A stretch of 64,000 nt of DNA from Sphingobacterium sp. HMA12 (GTDB taxonomy: Bacteria > Bacteroidota > Bacteroidia > Sphingobacteriales > Sphingobacteriaceae), in assembly GCF_002933815.1 (NCBI RefSeq), contig NZ_BEYR01000001.1:1116001-1180000 (forward strand). The letters run 5' to 3'. Each line of letters begins with the position of its first letter. The first letter of the stretch is position 1. Under the pieces are notes generated by a model. The model was given only the letters and a program-made list of their open reading frames with translations. It was not told where the DNA came from and ran no database searches. Shown here piece after piece: positions 17,926 to 27,422 of the stretch. The position numbers and the translations under genes were made by a program.

Positions 17926-20715
17926 ATGGCGGAACAATATCTACCTGTTGTAAAACAGCATGTTGCAGGGCCCAAATTGCCATTTCCCCGTTTTACGGGA
18001 ACTGGCGCAATAGTGGGCCAATATATTTACTATTTGGGCGGAGGAAGTAAGGGGCCAACTGCGGAGTCTCCCAATTTTTTTAGACTACCATTGGACGCAG
18101 AACTTAAACCTAGAGGAGAGTGGGAGGTATTGAATGATCCAAATGGGATGATTTTTCGTACTTCTGTGTCTTCTGCAGTTGTTGGGAATAAGATCTATGT
18201 CATTGGAGGAATGGGTAGTGATCGACGTTCTACGTTTTCGAACCGAGTAGCGTGTTATGATACCGATTCTCAGGTATGGACAGACGTTGCCTGTATGAAT
18301 TTGTCTCGTGTTTCTCCAGCAGTTGTAGCCTTCGGAGACTTGATCTATGTGTTCGGGGGAAATAGTTACATTGGTCAAGGCGCAGGACCAGTGAAATCCT
18401 GTGAAGTATACAATACCATAACGAATGTCTGGTCGACACTTCCCGACATGCCGGAGCCCAAAGGAAAGCACGGATGCGCTGTTTTTGGAAACAAATTTTA
18501 CGTCGTAGGTGGTTCGGGATCTAGTTTTGTATTTGATGCGGACAATTCTACTTGGCGAACTATTCCATGCCCGCCACTTACGGATAAAGGCGGAGTGATA
18601 AGCACGACCGTATTGGGTATCAATGGATGCATTTTTCTTTTTGGGTCTTGTGGAACGTTTGATCATTATAATGATCAATCCTATTATTTCGATACTAAAT
18701 CTGAACAATGGTTTTTGCTCAAAGGAGGAGAACTTCAGTATGCACAAGCACTTTCGGCAATCGGAGGGCGAATGGTTGGGAATTCCCTGACGGTTTATGT
18801 GATGGGTGGCGCAGTATCAGAATATAATGTGCAACCGACAAATGGCGTGGACATTTTTGAAATATGTTTTTCCAACGAATTATCTCTGATTGATCTGGTT
18901 AGAGAAAAGGTACCACCTTATTTTAATTATTTGAGTGGTACAAATTATTTGCGTATTCTAGATACTCCGCGTATTTGGGGAATGCCTTTTGGAAGAAGCA
19001 TCATGGAAAAAGCGCAACAAACACAGCAGGATTTTGAACGGGCGATCGTGGAGGTGATCCAAAAAACCAAGTACCGTTGTGATATTTCTTCGCTAAATAG
19101 TCCTGACCCAGATTGGGTACGCGCTATTTTGGGAGCGATAGACACGTGTTTGACTAAGCGAATGAATAGAACACAACCGACACAATTCCGTTTTATTTTC
19201 GGGCAAACTCCCATGGTTCCTTTAGGTGAACCAGCCAATTTTATGGATTTCAAAGCGGCTCTTGTACGGTTGTGCAGATTGAGATCAGCATACTGGGAGG
19301 TCATGCCAGAGTTTTGGATGGGGAGATTCTATCGATTAGGTGCTGGGATTATTTCAGTGATTCAAGCCAAAGTTTTTGGTACCGCAATTATCGGAGCGGA
19401 AGATACCAAGATGACGTGGAATCATACCAAAATAATTGCCATGGACGGTACAGAAGCAATTGTGGGTGGACACAATCTAAATATGGATTTGTTTCGAAGC
19501 TATCCACCTGTGCATGATGTATCTGTGGTGGTGCATGGTGATGCTGCTTATGGCGCACAACAGTTTTTGAATCAGATGTGGGAGACGGGCAATGATTTAC
19601 TGACGAAGGAATCGTTCAATGTGTCAAAAAAGAAATGGGAAAATGCGGATAAAGATCGAACAAGACCTATTGATCCTCTTGCCGATCCAACAGCGATAGC
19701 CTACATGCAGACTAGCCAGCGCGCACTGATCGATCTCCATCGACGAGGGAATCCAAAGGAAGTAGAAGCAGGTAGTTCTTCTGAAGAAATGTTGAAAGTC
19801 GAAGGTATTCGGGAAGATGACTTAAATACGCTAGCTGACTTGGGAAAAGAGGTCTTTGCAGAAAGAACTCCGTATGATACTTACGACAAGTTTGACGAAT
19901 ATAAAGAAGCTAGTCGAACCCTGACTTTAGGGAAGTATTGGAATGGCGAAAGTCTGGAAAAAGACTTCCAGAAAGCTTCGGAAGTGATGAAAGAAAAACT
20001 CATCAAGAATGCAAAATCGTCCATCAAAATGTCCCAAATGGATTTGATCAGTGCTTGGAAAAAGAATTGGTCTGATCATGTAGTGTGCCAGTGGTTATTG
20101 GAGGCTTTGTTGAACAATAAAAATCTTCAAGTACATATTGTCGTTTCTCCCCTCGACGCTGGCGCTGGAGCGCAAGGAGATCAGTATTCATTTGGTTCGG
20201 GAGCCAAAAGAACCTTTGATCTGCTCAAATATTACATGACGCATGATGAGAAGACGGATCAATTGCTGCCAGATACAGACGGTGCGCGAGCAGAAGCATT
20301 GACACGACTGCGTGTAGCACCATTTTACTACACGGATCAGGTGCCTTTGGACCGACAAATTGAAGGAGAAACATATAAGTGGCCTGATCTCACCAAAGAA
20401 GGGCATACTGCAACATTGAAGCAACCTCCATTAACCGAAAAACCGCCACGCGAAGGTGTCATCGGAAGTGCTGCAATGTCAGTGATCGACGCGAGTGGTT
20501 TTATCAAAGATCGGGTAGAGTCAGCTCCCGGGAATCACGCGAAAATTATGATCATTGACGATCAAGCCTATGTCGTCGGATCCGATAATCTCTATCCAGG
20601 ATTTCTTTCGGAAGTAAATCTTCTAGTGGAAGGAGCTGGTGCTTTACAAGAGATACTCCATTCTTATTGGGATCCGCTATGGAAATATTCCAGCCCGCAT
20701 AGCATATCAGGATAA
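17926..20715 (+). CDS. Kelch-repeat / phospholipase D (two HKD motifs) fusion
   Basis: 929 aa. Residues about 25-320 contain kelch-type blades with the usual YYLGGG, IYVIGGMG, IYVFGGNS, FYVVGGSG and VYVMGG pattern, giving a beta-propeller. The C-terminal half carries two HxKx4D motifs, His500-Lys502-Asp507 (NHTKIIAMD...GG.N) and His871-Lys873-Asp878 (NHAKIMIID...GS.N), which together make the PLD active site; Tle5 effectors and other bacterial PLDs use the same pair. A TTG start at 17863 is possible and has an AGGAGGG upstream, but ATG 17926 gives a more natural N-terminus. No signal peptide. Probably cotranscribed with the lipase gene upstream. The kelch-PLD arrangement is unfamiliar to me; likely a secreted or intracellular phospholipase toxin. 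Confidence 0.75.
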   Translation: MAEQYLPVVKQHVAGPKLPFPRFTGTGAIVGQYIYYLGGGSKGPTAESPNFFRLPLDAELKPRGEWEVLNDPNGMIFRTSVSSAVVGNKIYVIGGMGSDRRSTFSNRVACYDTDSQVWTDVACMNLSRVSPAVVAFGDLIYVFGGNSYIGQGAGPVKSCEVYNTITNVWSTLPDMPEPKGKHGCAVFGNKFYVVGGSGSSFVFDADNSTWRTIPCPPLTDKGGVISTTVLGINGCIFLFGSCGTFDHYNDQSYYFDTKSEQWFLLKGGELQYAQALSAIGGRMVGNSLTVYVMGGAVSEYNVQPTNGVDIFEICFSNELSLIDLVREKVPPYFNYLSGTNYLRILDTPRIWGMPFGRSIMEKAQQTQQDFERAIVEVIQKTKYRCDISSLNSPDPDWVRAILGAIDTCLTKRMNRTQPTQFRFIFGQTPMVPLGEPANFMDFKAALVRLCRLRSAYWEVMPEFWMGRFYRLGAGIISVIQAKVFGTAIIGAEDTKMTWNHTKIIAMDGTEAIVGGHNLNMDLFRSYPPVHDVSVVVHGDAAYGAQQFLNQMWETGNDLLTKESFNVSKKKWENADKDRTRPIDPLADPTAIAYMQTSQRALIDLHRRGNPKEVEAGSSSEEMLKVEGIREDDLNTLADLGKEVFAERTPYDTYDKFDEYKEASRTLTLGKYWNGESLEKDFQKASEVMKEKLIKNAKSSIKMSQMDLISAWKKNWSDHVVCQWLLEALLNNKNLQVHIVVSPLDAGAGAQGDQYSFGSGAKRTFDLLKYYMTHDEKTDQLLPDTDGARAEALTRLRVAPFYYTDQVPLDRQIEGETYKWPDLTKEGHTATLKQPPLTEKPPREGVIGSAAMSVIDASGFIKDRVESAPGNHAKIMIIDDQAYVVGSDNLYPGFLSEVNLLVEGAGALQEILHSYWDPLWKYSSPHSISG

Positions 20716-20941
20716 TTCGAGTACGTCAGGCCATTCCAATTTGGTAGCTGTAACTAATTTCAGTGCTAGGCCTCAAACGACACATATCAAAATTTTTGCA
20801 AGGCTAAAGCCTAACGGGTTGGTTAAGTTAAAACTTCCATCTAAATTGCAAAATTGGACAGGCGATTAAGCTTAAGAAAATACTGGAAATTATGAAAAGT
20901 ATCCACTTTTAAGTTGCAATTCCAACCTCTCATGTGGATTT

Positions 20942-20987
20942 AAAAAAAATACTATTACCCCCCGAACCTTTGTAGGCGAGGGGGATA
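20942..20987 (-). terminator. Terminator of the 55-aa gene
   Basis: On the minus strand, stem TATTATCCCCC / GGGGGGTAATA with one G-T pair, followed by a run of seven or more T. It lies about 25 bases past the stop of the small gene at 21013. Confidence 0.75.
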
Positions 20988-21012
20988 ATATTTTAGCTTT
21001 AAACGATTAATA

Positions 21013-21180
21013 TCAATGAAAGCGCAGCAGTCTGCTGTCTGAAGCCTCTTGTTCACCGAGCAGTTCATCAAATAATTCATGAATAATATTTTCGCAGCTG
21101 TTCTTGTCAAAATTGGCAATCGTGATGTAACGTCCGTGGCAGTACATCTGTAGTTCAATATAATAATTAGATATTTTCAT
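21013..21180 (-). CDS. 55-aa small protein
   Basis: A short gene of 55 codons (start MKISNYYIELQMYCHG) with normal codon use and its own strong terminator just downstream. The sequence has a strand-rich start and an acidic helical end (NIIHELFDELLGEQEAS). No family recognised. It follows the LytTR operon on the same strand by about 300 bases. A palindrome ATAGGCTAGCCTAT lies 27-40 bases upstream of its start and might be an operator. Confidence 0.6.
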   Translation of the reverse strand: MKISNYYIELQMYCHGRYITIANFDKNSCENIIHELFDELLGEQEASDSRLLRFH

Positions 21181-21476
21181 AACCCAGGTATTAAAGACTG
21201 AAAAATAGGCTAGCCTATCTGAGGGAGACTAACCAAGTTAATGCCGCTAGTTGGATTTTTAGGGTATTTCGATCAAAAGCTCACGGTTAATATTATCACA
21301 AATAATTTATAGTTACCGGCCGGCTGTATTAAGAATTTCACAAAAAAAAATACCGTGCTTAAAGAACTGAAATTTTTGCGGAAAAGCAGTCAAATTTTAC
21401 TTGATAAATTGACATAAATAATAGAATCTTTGGCCAGCATGCCGCTAACTGAAACTTTTTCAAATGGCCGGGGGTA

Positions 21477-22169
21477 CTAACCCAATTCGTCGACCTTTTG
21501 TAATAATGCATCGACGGAAAGCATACTTAGTGGGATTTGCGTCCCAGCGATAGTGACCTGTTGCTTTTCTATCTTTTCAATCTTAGATATTGAAATAATA
21601 TAGGATTTGTGAATCCTCAAAAATTGTTCTAAAGGGAGTTTTTTTTGGAGTTCTTTCAGCGTCATCCGTACTAATGTCCGTTTATTTTTTTCTACAAGAT
21701 TGATGTAGTTATCTTCTCCGCGCACATAAAGCAGCTCGTTTAATTTTATTCTTATCCAATTGTTACCATCTTTTACAAAAAGATTTTCTGATTGCCTGGC
21801 TTTTGTAAAGCTGCTGTTGTACCTACTCTCAGCCAGCAGGCAGGCCTGTAAAAAGCGGTTGAAATTTATTGGTTTTAACAGATAATCTGTAGCAGCTAAA
21901 TCGAAGCCCTTTAAAGCATGTTCTGGGTAGGCTGTTGTAAATATTACTTGTTGATGTCGCTTAATCATTGAGGCAAATTCTAATCCTGACAAATCGGGCA
22001 TATGAATATCCAAAAATATAAGGTCAACAGGGTTTTGCTGGATATACGTTAATGCTTCCACAGCACTTACAAACGTGGCTAATAATTGGATGTATGTTAC
22101 TTTCTCCGCATGATTTTTTATAATATCAAGCGCAGTGGGTTCATCATCTATAACAATTGCTTTTATCAT
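21477..22169 (-). CDS. LytTR family response regulator
   Basis: 230 aa: receiver domain (residues 1-120) with acidic pair Asp8/Asp9, phospho-acceptor Asp54 (FLDIHMPD), switch Thr in FTTAYPEHA and Lys99 in LLKPINF; then a LytTR DNA-binding domain (about 130-228) with LYVRGEDNYINLV and FLRIHKSYIISI. Its ATG overlaps the stop of the thioredoxin-like gene by 4 bases. Partner of the kinase at 23363. The target promoters cannot be told from the window. Confidence 0.92.
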   Translation of the reverse strand: MIKAIVIDDEPTALDIIKNHAEKVTYIQLLATFVSAVEALTYIQQNPVDLIFLDIHMPDLSGLEFASMIKRHQQVIFTTAYPEHALKGFDLAATDYLLKPINFNRFLQACLLAESRYNSSFTKARQSENLFVKDGNNWIRIKLNELLYVRGEDNYINLVEKNKRTLVRMTLKELQKKLPLEQFLRIHKSYIISISKIEKIEKQQVTIAGTQIPLSMLSVDALLQKVDELG

Positions 22170-23356
22170 TTCGATAGAATTTCTTCCAGTTTTTTCCTAA
22201 GCTCTTTGATGTTTAAATTCTTTGCGACAATTGTACCGTTGGGGTCAATTAAGAAATTCTGCGGTATGGCACGCACACTATATAATTTTACCACTTTGTT
22301 ATCCCAATGCTTTAAATCAGATATTTGTGTCCAATCTAAACGATCCTCGTTGATCGCTTTAATCCAAGATTTTTTGCCATCAATTTCATCAAGAGATATA
22401 CCTAATATACTGAAATTTTTATCTTTAAAATCATTAAATATTTTTACTAACGCTGGGTTATCCTGCCTGCAAGGTGCACACCACGATGCCCAAAAATCGA
22501 GTAGTACATACTTCCCTCTAAAGGAGATGAGACTCACAGGATTTCCTGCTGTATCATTTTGAGAGAATAGAGGTGCTTGTGTGCCCACAACTAGGTTTTT
22601 ACGATCCGATAAAAATTTAGAATACGCTTTTCCGGTAATTGTATTTTTAACGCCATAACCGAGACAGTTATACATGGGTTCAATAACTGATAGATCCGGA
22701 AAGCTTCCTGCATATTCTTCTAATGAAACAAGTGAAATGTAACTATTTGGATTTTGAGTTATGAATTTTTCTAAAAGTGGCTTCGTAGCTTTTTTTAAAC
22801 TATCTAATTCCCGTCCCATACGGACCATCTTCACCGAATCACCAGCTGTTACAGGTTTACGCGGTTTTTCATTCCCATTTTGTATATAATCACCGGCTTT
22901 TATTTGGTTGCTTATATACATTTGCCTATCCCGTATAGGCTTTAGTATGCTTTGAAGCCTTAAGTAATCCGTATTTATTGCCGAATTTATAAATAGAGGA
23001 TTTTTAACCAGCTTGTCTGTTTTTAAATTGATAACTCCTGGGTATATGTAAAATCTCAAAGAAATAATATCCTCTCCCTGTTTCATTTTTTGAATAACTG
23101 TTTGTACGCCCAACCCTTCATTGTCTAAAACCAGTGTAGCATTTAGAGGGTAGTTTATCTTGCCTGTAATAACATAGGCTTGTTTCCTGTGTACGGCTGA
23201 GTCTATAATTTTTTTTCCATTGTTCTGATAAACCAGATAAATCCTGGTGTTTTTTTTCGCATTACTAATTTGAACATTTAGTGTAAAATCTTTTTCCTGA
23301 GCAATTGTAATGAAAGAAAGCAGGAAGCCTGAAAACAGTAAAACTATTTTTTTCAT
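22166..23356 (-). CDS. TlpA-like thioredoxin with DUF4369-type N-domain
   Basis: 396 aa with a cleavable signal peptide (ends near FITIAQ), a beta-rich DUF4369-like N-terminal domain (about 25-110), a helical linker and a C-terminal TlpA/AhpC-TSA-like thioredoxin fold with the redox pair in WCAPC (Cys293, Cys296). Exported to the periplasm, where it would reduce or oxidise disulfides. It is translationally coupled to the response regulator and lies 6 bases from the sensor kinase, so all three form one operon. That placement suggests redox input to, or output from, the two-component system, which is inference. Confidence 0.88.
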   Translation of the reverse strand: MKKIVLLFSGFLLSFITIAQEKDFTLNVQISNAKKNTRIYLVYQNNGKKIIDSAVHRKQAYVITGKINYPLNATLVLDNEGLGVQTVIQKMKQGEDIISLRFYIYPGVINLKTDKLVKNPLFINSAINTDYLRLQSILKPIRDRQMYISNQIKAGDYIQNGNEKPRKPVTAGDSVKMVRMGRELDSLKKATKPLLEKFITQNPNSYISLVSLEEYAGSFPDLSVIEPMYNCLGYGVKNTITGKAYSKFLSDRKNLVVGTQAPLFSQNDTAGNPVSLISFRGKYVLLDFWASWCAPCRQDNPALVKIFNDFKDKNFSILGISLDEIDGKKSWIKAINEDRLDWTQISDLKHWDNKVVKLYSVRAIPQNFLIDPNGTIVAKNLNIKELRKKLEEILSK

Positions 23357-23362
23357 GATAAG

Positions 23363-24415
23363 TTAATTTTCTAATTTTAGTGTAAGTCGTGTCTTATACT
23401 GGTTGTTTGAGTTTGATTGTTCAAGCTTATAGCGATTTGGGTAAAGTAAATTCAGTCGTTTGACGGTATTTTTTATACCTGTATTATTACCCTTAACTTC
23501 ATTTGTGTGACTAAAAATATTATTATAAGTTTCCATAATTACCGTATGATTTATTATAGCAATTTTTATCTTTATAAAACAAGGGGCCTCTAAACTTATC
23601 CCGTACTTAAATACATTCTCTATAAACGGCAGCAATATAAGGGGAGCAATTGAGAGGTGTTTTTCAGTTGATTGAATCTCAATAGAAATTTTGATATTGT
23701 CTTTTTGAGGTAAACGTACTTGCTGTAAATCCAGATAATGATTTATAAAGCCCAGCTCCTTTTCCAGGGAAACAAAAGTTTCATGTATTCCCGTTATGGT
23801 ATAACGCATCATTGTTGACAGTTTGTCAATACCATCTGCAGTTGTCGGTGCTTTTTCGTTTAAAGCAGTTCCATATAGATAATTTAAGCAGTTAAAAAGA
23901 AAGTGCGGATTAAGCTGTGCCTTTAGTGCGTCAAGTTCATTTTTTGATTGTTGAAGTTTAATTTCTTTTTGATTACGGATATCATAATAATAATCCCGTA
24001 TGATGGCATACACCAAGGCGTAAGCGCTCATCATTAAAATAGGCGCTGTGCCAGATATGAGCCCCAGAATTCTTATTCTTTCAGGATGTATCAATGCTAA
24101 TACTATAAAGGTCGCAGTTCCCGTTGATAAAGAGGTCAGGAGCAGCAATAACCAATGGATTCTTTTGAACAAAAACAAATAGTTTACTTCAGCTAGGAAT
24201 AGAAATAATGCCATAACCACTATATCAGAAAGATGAAAGTTATAATTCCCAAAGTATTGCCATAGGGGTATAGGTGATCCATCTTGGTTCGTAAAAGCTA
24301 CATCTCGATTGCTCCTATTAATAAATGACACAATGCTAGATAGATTTAAAATGATCCAAACTATTAAAAGGTGAGTGAACCAGTTGCGAAATAATATTCT
24401 AAGGTTTGCTTTCAT
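23363..24415 (-). CDS. LytS-type sensor histidine kinase
   Basis: 350 aa. Four predicted membrane helices in the first 150 residues, a short coiled coil, then a His_kinase domain with phospho-acceptor His171 (AQLNPHFLFNCLN) and an ATP-binding N-box LLPFIENVFKYGI. The G-box is short, as usual for this class. An ATG at 24442 is possible, but 24415 (MKANLRILFRNW) gives a typical start. First gene of the kinase-thioredoxin-LytTR operon. Confidence 0.88.
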   Translation of the reverse strand: MKANLRILFRNWFTHLLIVWIILNLSSIVSFINRSNRDVAFTNQDGSPIPLWQYFGNYNFHLSDIVVMALFLFLAEVNYLFLFKRIHWLLLLLTSLSTGTATFIVLALIHPERIRILGLISGTAPILMMSAYALVYAIIRDYYYDIRNQKEIKLQQSKNELDALKAQLNPHFLFNCLNYLYGTALNEKAPTTADGIDKLSTMMRYTITGIHETFVSLEKELGFINHYLDLQQVRLPQKDNIKISIEIQSTEKHLSIAPLILLPFIENVFKYGISLEAPCFIKIKIAIINHTVIMETYNNIFSHTNEVKGNNTGIKNTVKRLNLLYPNRYKLEQSNSNNQYKTRLTLKLEN

Positions 24416-24451
24416 ACTTTTCTTTTGTCTCAAAGGACGCAAAGAAATTAG

Positions 24452-24679
24452 TTACTTTTTATTTTTTGTGGTAAAATATGCTTTAAAGGGGGTGAAATTT
24501 TGCCATATACTTACATAAACTTCTGTTTTGTACTGTAGATATACATCTCCTTCATACTCAATAGCTACATTTATATTTGGATTTGATTTTACTTCGTCAA
24601 AAAATACTGCCAAAGCTCTTTACTTTTGCAAAGTAAAGAACTTAGTTTTATCACCGGCTTCTCTTTTTATTTTATTCAT
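24452..24679 (-). pseudogene. Decayed small gene with an in-frame stop
   Basis: A 76-codon frame from ATG 24679 (MNKIKREAGDKTKFFTLQK) is interrupted by TAA at codon 20 and then continues with good coding character (ALAVFFDEVKSNPNINVAIE, then YLQYKTEVYVSIWQNFTPF) to a stop at 24452. Family not recognised. It occupies the place taken by the GNAT gene in cassette copies B and C. Confidence 0.4.
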
Positions 24680-24706
24680 TTATGGTTATTTAATGCTTAC
24701 TATTTA

Positions 24707-24944
24707 TTACTCGTAAACTTTAGCTCCCTTGAAAATATCAGCAAATGTTGACCATGCAGCTTTTCCAGCATCTACATTTGCGCCTGTATTATCATAATAC
24801 CCTTGGATATCTTCTGTATATGTCACCAAAGCTTCCAGAAAGTCGGGTAAGGGTTTTGTTTTCCCAAGTTTCAGGATGTTGGAGCAAATCCTGGCGCAAC
24901 AAATCAAGAAATTTGATGAAGCTCTGTCTGTCTCTTACTTTCAA
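24707..24944 (-). pseudogene. DUF7660-like protein, frameshifted (copy A)
   Basis: Same gene as at 41816-42052, with which it shares the last 50 residues (TLPDFLEAL and the ending DIFKGAKVYE). A one-base insertion (GTAAGGG against GTAAGG, near 24845) shifts the frame so the first 28 codons are out of phase. The four copies in the window match the small DUF7660 family (FIKFLDLLRQDL, then W-ENKTL--FLEA and a YTEDIQGYY centre), found in scattered cytosolic bacterial proteins of unknown role, often near polymorphic toxin immunity genes. Confidence 0.75.
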
Positions 24945-25241
24945 TTCGTACGTGCATTTAATTAATCAGCTAATTAAAGCTGAGTTTAAAATAGTGATTC
25001 ATTTAGAAAAATAAAAATCAATCTAAAGATATATGCTTTAAATATTTTTTCACGTCAGAGATTTCGATAACTGTCATTTGAGCAAGAAACCGTCATACGG
25101 GAACTAGCATTATTTATGTAACAATCTGGTTAATTAAATTTTAGTTTTATTAACTTTCGATAGATAATATTTATCTTTAAACAGAAGCTATTTATCCTAT
25201 ACAGTGAATTTTAGTTTCACCATTAACCAATGACTTAATTT

Positions 25242-25532
25242 ATGCGTATTATACAACAACTTAGAATTTATTCACACGAGAAATTTGAAAGTCTAGTTTT
25301 TATAGGTGCTTTCTTGGCTCTACTTCTTCACGCTATAAGTTTTATGTTTTTTAATCAATACACAGCTTTGCTTTATGGGCTGTTTTCTGGATTAGTATTG
25401 GTTCTTTTTTTTAAAAATTGGCGGACTGAATATCTCATGAGCAAATATGTAAAGGCGTTTTTAACATTTTTGGTAGTGCTAGAATTTGCTTTTATGCTAT
25501 ATGATCAAGTCCATCTGAAAGATGTAAATTAG
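25242..25532 (+). pseudogene. Membrane protein, truncated (cassette copy A)
   Basis: Identical or nearly so to the first 94 residues of the 244-aa membrane protein at 42356, through YDQVHLKD, then a 680-base deletion joins it to the sequence upstream of the HD gene, adding VN and a stop. Only three of five membrane helices remain, so it is probably non-functional. Confidence 0.8.
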
Positions 25533-25585
25533 CCATGCTATTTAACCAATAGCTATCAAAATAGACTTACGTATTATATAAGACT

Positions 25586-26008
25586 ATGATGACTGATCAA
25601 ATTAAGCTACAATAATTGGCTGCGATCATGGATGTGCTGCAGTTGGCTGAGAAACTAAAGTACGAACTACGGCATAGCTGGTTGTCCAATGGGCGACAGG
25701 AGAGTGTTGCCGAGCATACCTGGCGCATGTCGCTGATGGCGATATTGATTGAGCCGATTTTGGATGAGAAGGTAGATTTAGCCCGTCTGTTAAAAATGAT
25801 CATTATCCATGACTTTGTTGAAGCAGAAGCGGGAGACGTCTCCGTATTGGATCAGGTCCGCAATCCGGAGATCAGAAAGATCAAACAACAAAATGAAGAA
25901 CTGGCTATTCTCAAGATCAGTCAAATGCTGGCAACAAGTAACAGACAAAAAATCTATGATCTTTTCTATGAATTTGATAAAAAAACCATTAAGCTCTTTA
26001 AGCACTGA
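25586..26008 (+). pseudogene. HD-domain hydrolase, disrupted (cassette copy A)
   Basis: Homologue of the intact genes at 43360 and 60748. A C-to-T change turns CAA codon 10 into TAA at 25613, and the frame ends after YDLFYEFDKKTIKLFKH instead of continuing for a further 80 residues. The metal-binding residues (EHTWRM, IIHD) survive. An internal restart would give about 125 aa without the C-terminal third, so it is called dead. Confidence 0.8.
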
Positions 26009-26236
26009 CTGTATTTGATTTTATTAAATTCACCAAACAGATATTTAAGACGGAAACAATTTCTTGCGAATTTTTCGGGCGATCCCGAAAGTGAATAGGA
26101 TGATTAGGATCTTAAACATGTGTGATATTATTCAAATAAATATATGTGTTAATAATATTTGTTTACTAATAATATTAGTTTTTTGTATTTTAATTGCTTA
26201 TATTTGCATTGTTAACCAATTTAAAAACAATGTATT

Positions 26237-27205
26237 ATGAGTGAATTGAAACAATCGAAATATATCGATATCACGACAGATTATGGCTTTAAAAAAGTTT
26301 TCGGATCAGATACCAATAAAGATCTTCTCATCGCTTTCTTAAACGAACTTTTTAGAGGTCGCAAGGTTATTGCTGATTTATATTATAACAAAAATGAGCA
26401 TGTTGGCGATACGGAGGATATCGGTTCCGTTATTTTTGATCTGACCTGTACCGCAGATAATGGAGAACGGTTTATTATTGAAGTGCAGCGCACAGCACAG
26501 GGTAATTTGAAAAAGCGCATGCTTTACTACAGTAGTAAATTGATTGCGGACCAGGCACCTAAGGGCAACCGTCGGGCTTGGAATTATGCAATTAGTGAAG
26601 TCTATATCATTGTATTAATGGATGGATTTAGGATGCCTGATGTGGGTGAGGAGAAGTATTTTTTGCACGATATTTGTCTATGTTATCGGGATCACGGTAA
26701 AATATTTTACGATGATCTAGGCTTTATATATATTGAATTGGTTAACTTTGTTAAAGCTGAGGCAGAGTTAGATAACGATTTAGATCGTTGGCTTTATATA
26801 CTCAAAAATATGTCCTCGCTGAAGGGACTTTCAAAATATTTGCGGAAACCGGTATTTGAAAAGTTATTTCAGTTAGCAGAGTATAGTAAACTAAAACCGG
26901 AGGAACGAGAGATGTACAACGCAAGTTTAAGGAATAAATGGGATGCCGAGAGTATCCGAAGTAGTCAGGAAGAGCTATTGAAACGAGCGCGCGAAAAAGC
27001 AATGGCGGAGGGAAGAGCAGAAGGAGAAGCTAAGGGAAAAGCAGAAGGAGAAGCTAAAGGAAAAGTTGAAGGAAAAGCAGAGGTAATAAAAAACCTGTTG
27101 TCTTTGAATAAGTTTTCGATTTCGGATATTGCCGAACTGGCGAACGTCACTGAAGAGTTTGTAAAGGTGATCGAGGCAGAGGAGAAGGAGACTAAAGGAA
27201 AATAA
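26237..27205 (+). CDS. Rpn family PD-(D/E)XK nuclease / transposase-like
   Basis: 322 aa of the PD-(D/E)XK nuclease family transposase / Rpn (recombination-promoting nuclease) group. Catalytic core Asp68 (VIFDLTC) and Glu82-x-Gln84 (IIEVQR), preceded by the family's opening TDYGFKKVFGSDTNKDLLI. After the core comes a helical middle and a low-complexity tail of AEG/AKG repeats (about 250-275), then a small C-terminal HTH-like end. Such proteins promote RecA-independent recombination in E. coli. It sits 229 bases beyond cassette copy A. Related to the gene at 46151. Confidence 0.88.
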   Translation: MSELKQSKYIDITTDYGFKKVFGSDTNKDLLIAFLNELFRGRKVIADLYYNKNEHVGDTEDIGSVIFDLTCTADNGERFIIEVQRTAQGNLKKRMLYYSSKLIADQAPKGNRRAWNYAISEVYIIVLMDGFRMPDVGEEKYFLHDICLCYRDHGKIFYDDLGFIYIELVNFVKAEAELDNDLDRWLYILKNMSSLKGLSKYLRKPVFEKLFQLAEYSKLKPEEREMYNASLRNKWDAESIRSSQEELLKRAREKAMAEGRAEGEAKGKAEGEAKGKVEGKAEVIKNLLSLNKFSISDIAELANVTEEFVKVIEAEEKETKGK

Positions 27206-27310
27206 AGCATATTACAATATAGGATTTTATGGCCGCTAGGATACTGTCCAAGCGGCCTTTTCTTTTTTAGTGAACAATTTAGAATTTACCCATTGTTAAA
27301 TTTAAAAATC

Positions 27311-27397
27311 ATTACCGTATCCCGTGGCCAAGCAATCACTTTCTACCAATGGAAGCAAATCTAGGACGTTATGGGTGCACAATTGATAGCTCATCTA
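27311..27397 (+). pseudogene. IS3-type orfA remnant
   Basis: 29 codons including TFYQWKQ, matching orfA of the IS3 element at 54349 (ATFYQWKQKYGGM) both in protein and, over TTCTACCAATGGAAGCAAA, in DNA. A TAG follows shortly. A scar of an earlier insertion between the Rpn gene and the cupin gene. Confidence 0.6.
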
Positions 27398-27422
27398 CAT
27401 TTTTTAACAGCTCGCACAATCG

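Larger units (their letters stand above)
24707..26008. repeat. Mosaic cassette copy A (decayed)
   Basis: Nearly identical at the DNA level to parts of 41816-44010 and 59270-61398. It keeps a frameshifted DUF7660 gene, the roughly 300-base divergent promoter region, the first 94 codons of the membrane gene and most of the HD gene, but has lost the rest of the membrane gene, the desulfurase stub and the 3' end of the HD gene. Confidence 0.85.

Noticed and set aside
20639..20869. A 76-codon plus-strand ORF overlapping the end of the kelch-PLD gene
   Set aside because: It lies out of frame across a real gene's 3' end, the sequence has no protein-like character and no start signal.
26073..26090. 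Hairpin TTTCGGG/CCCGAAA after cassette A taken as a terminator
   Set aside because: It is not followed by T on either strand and lies downstream of a dead gene.
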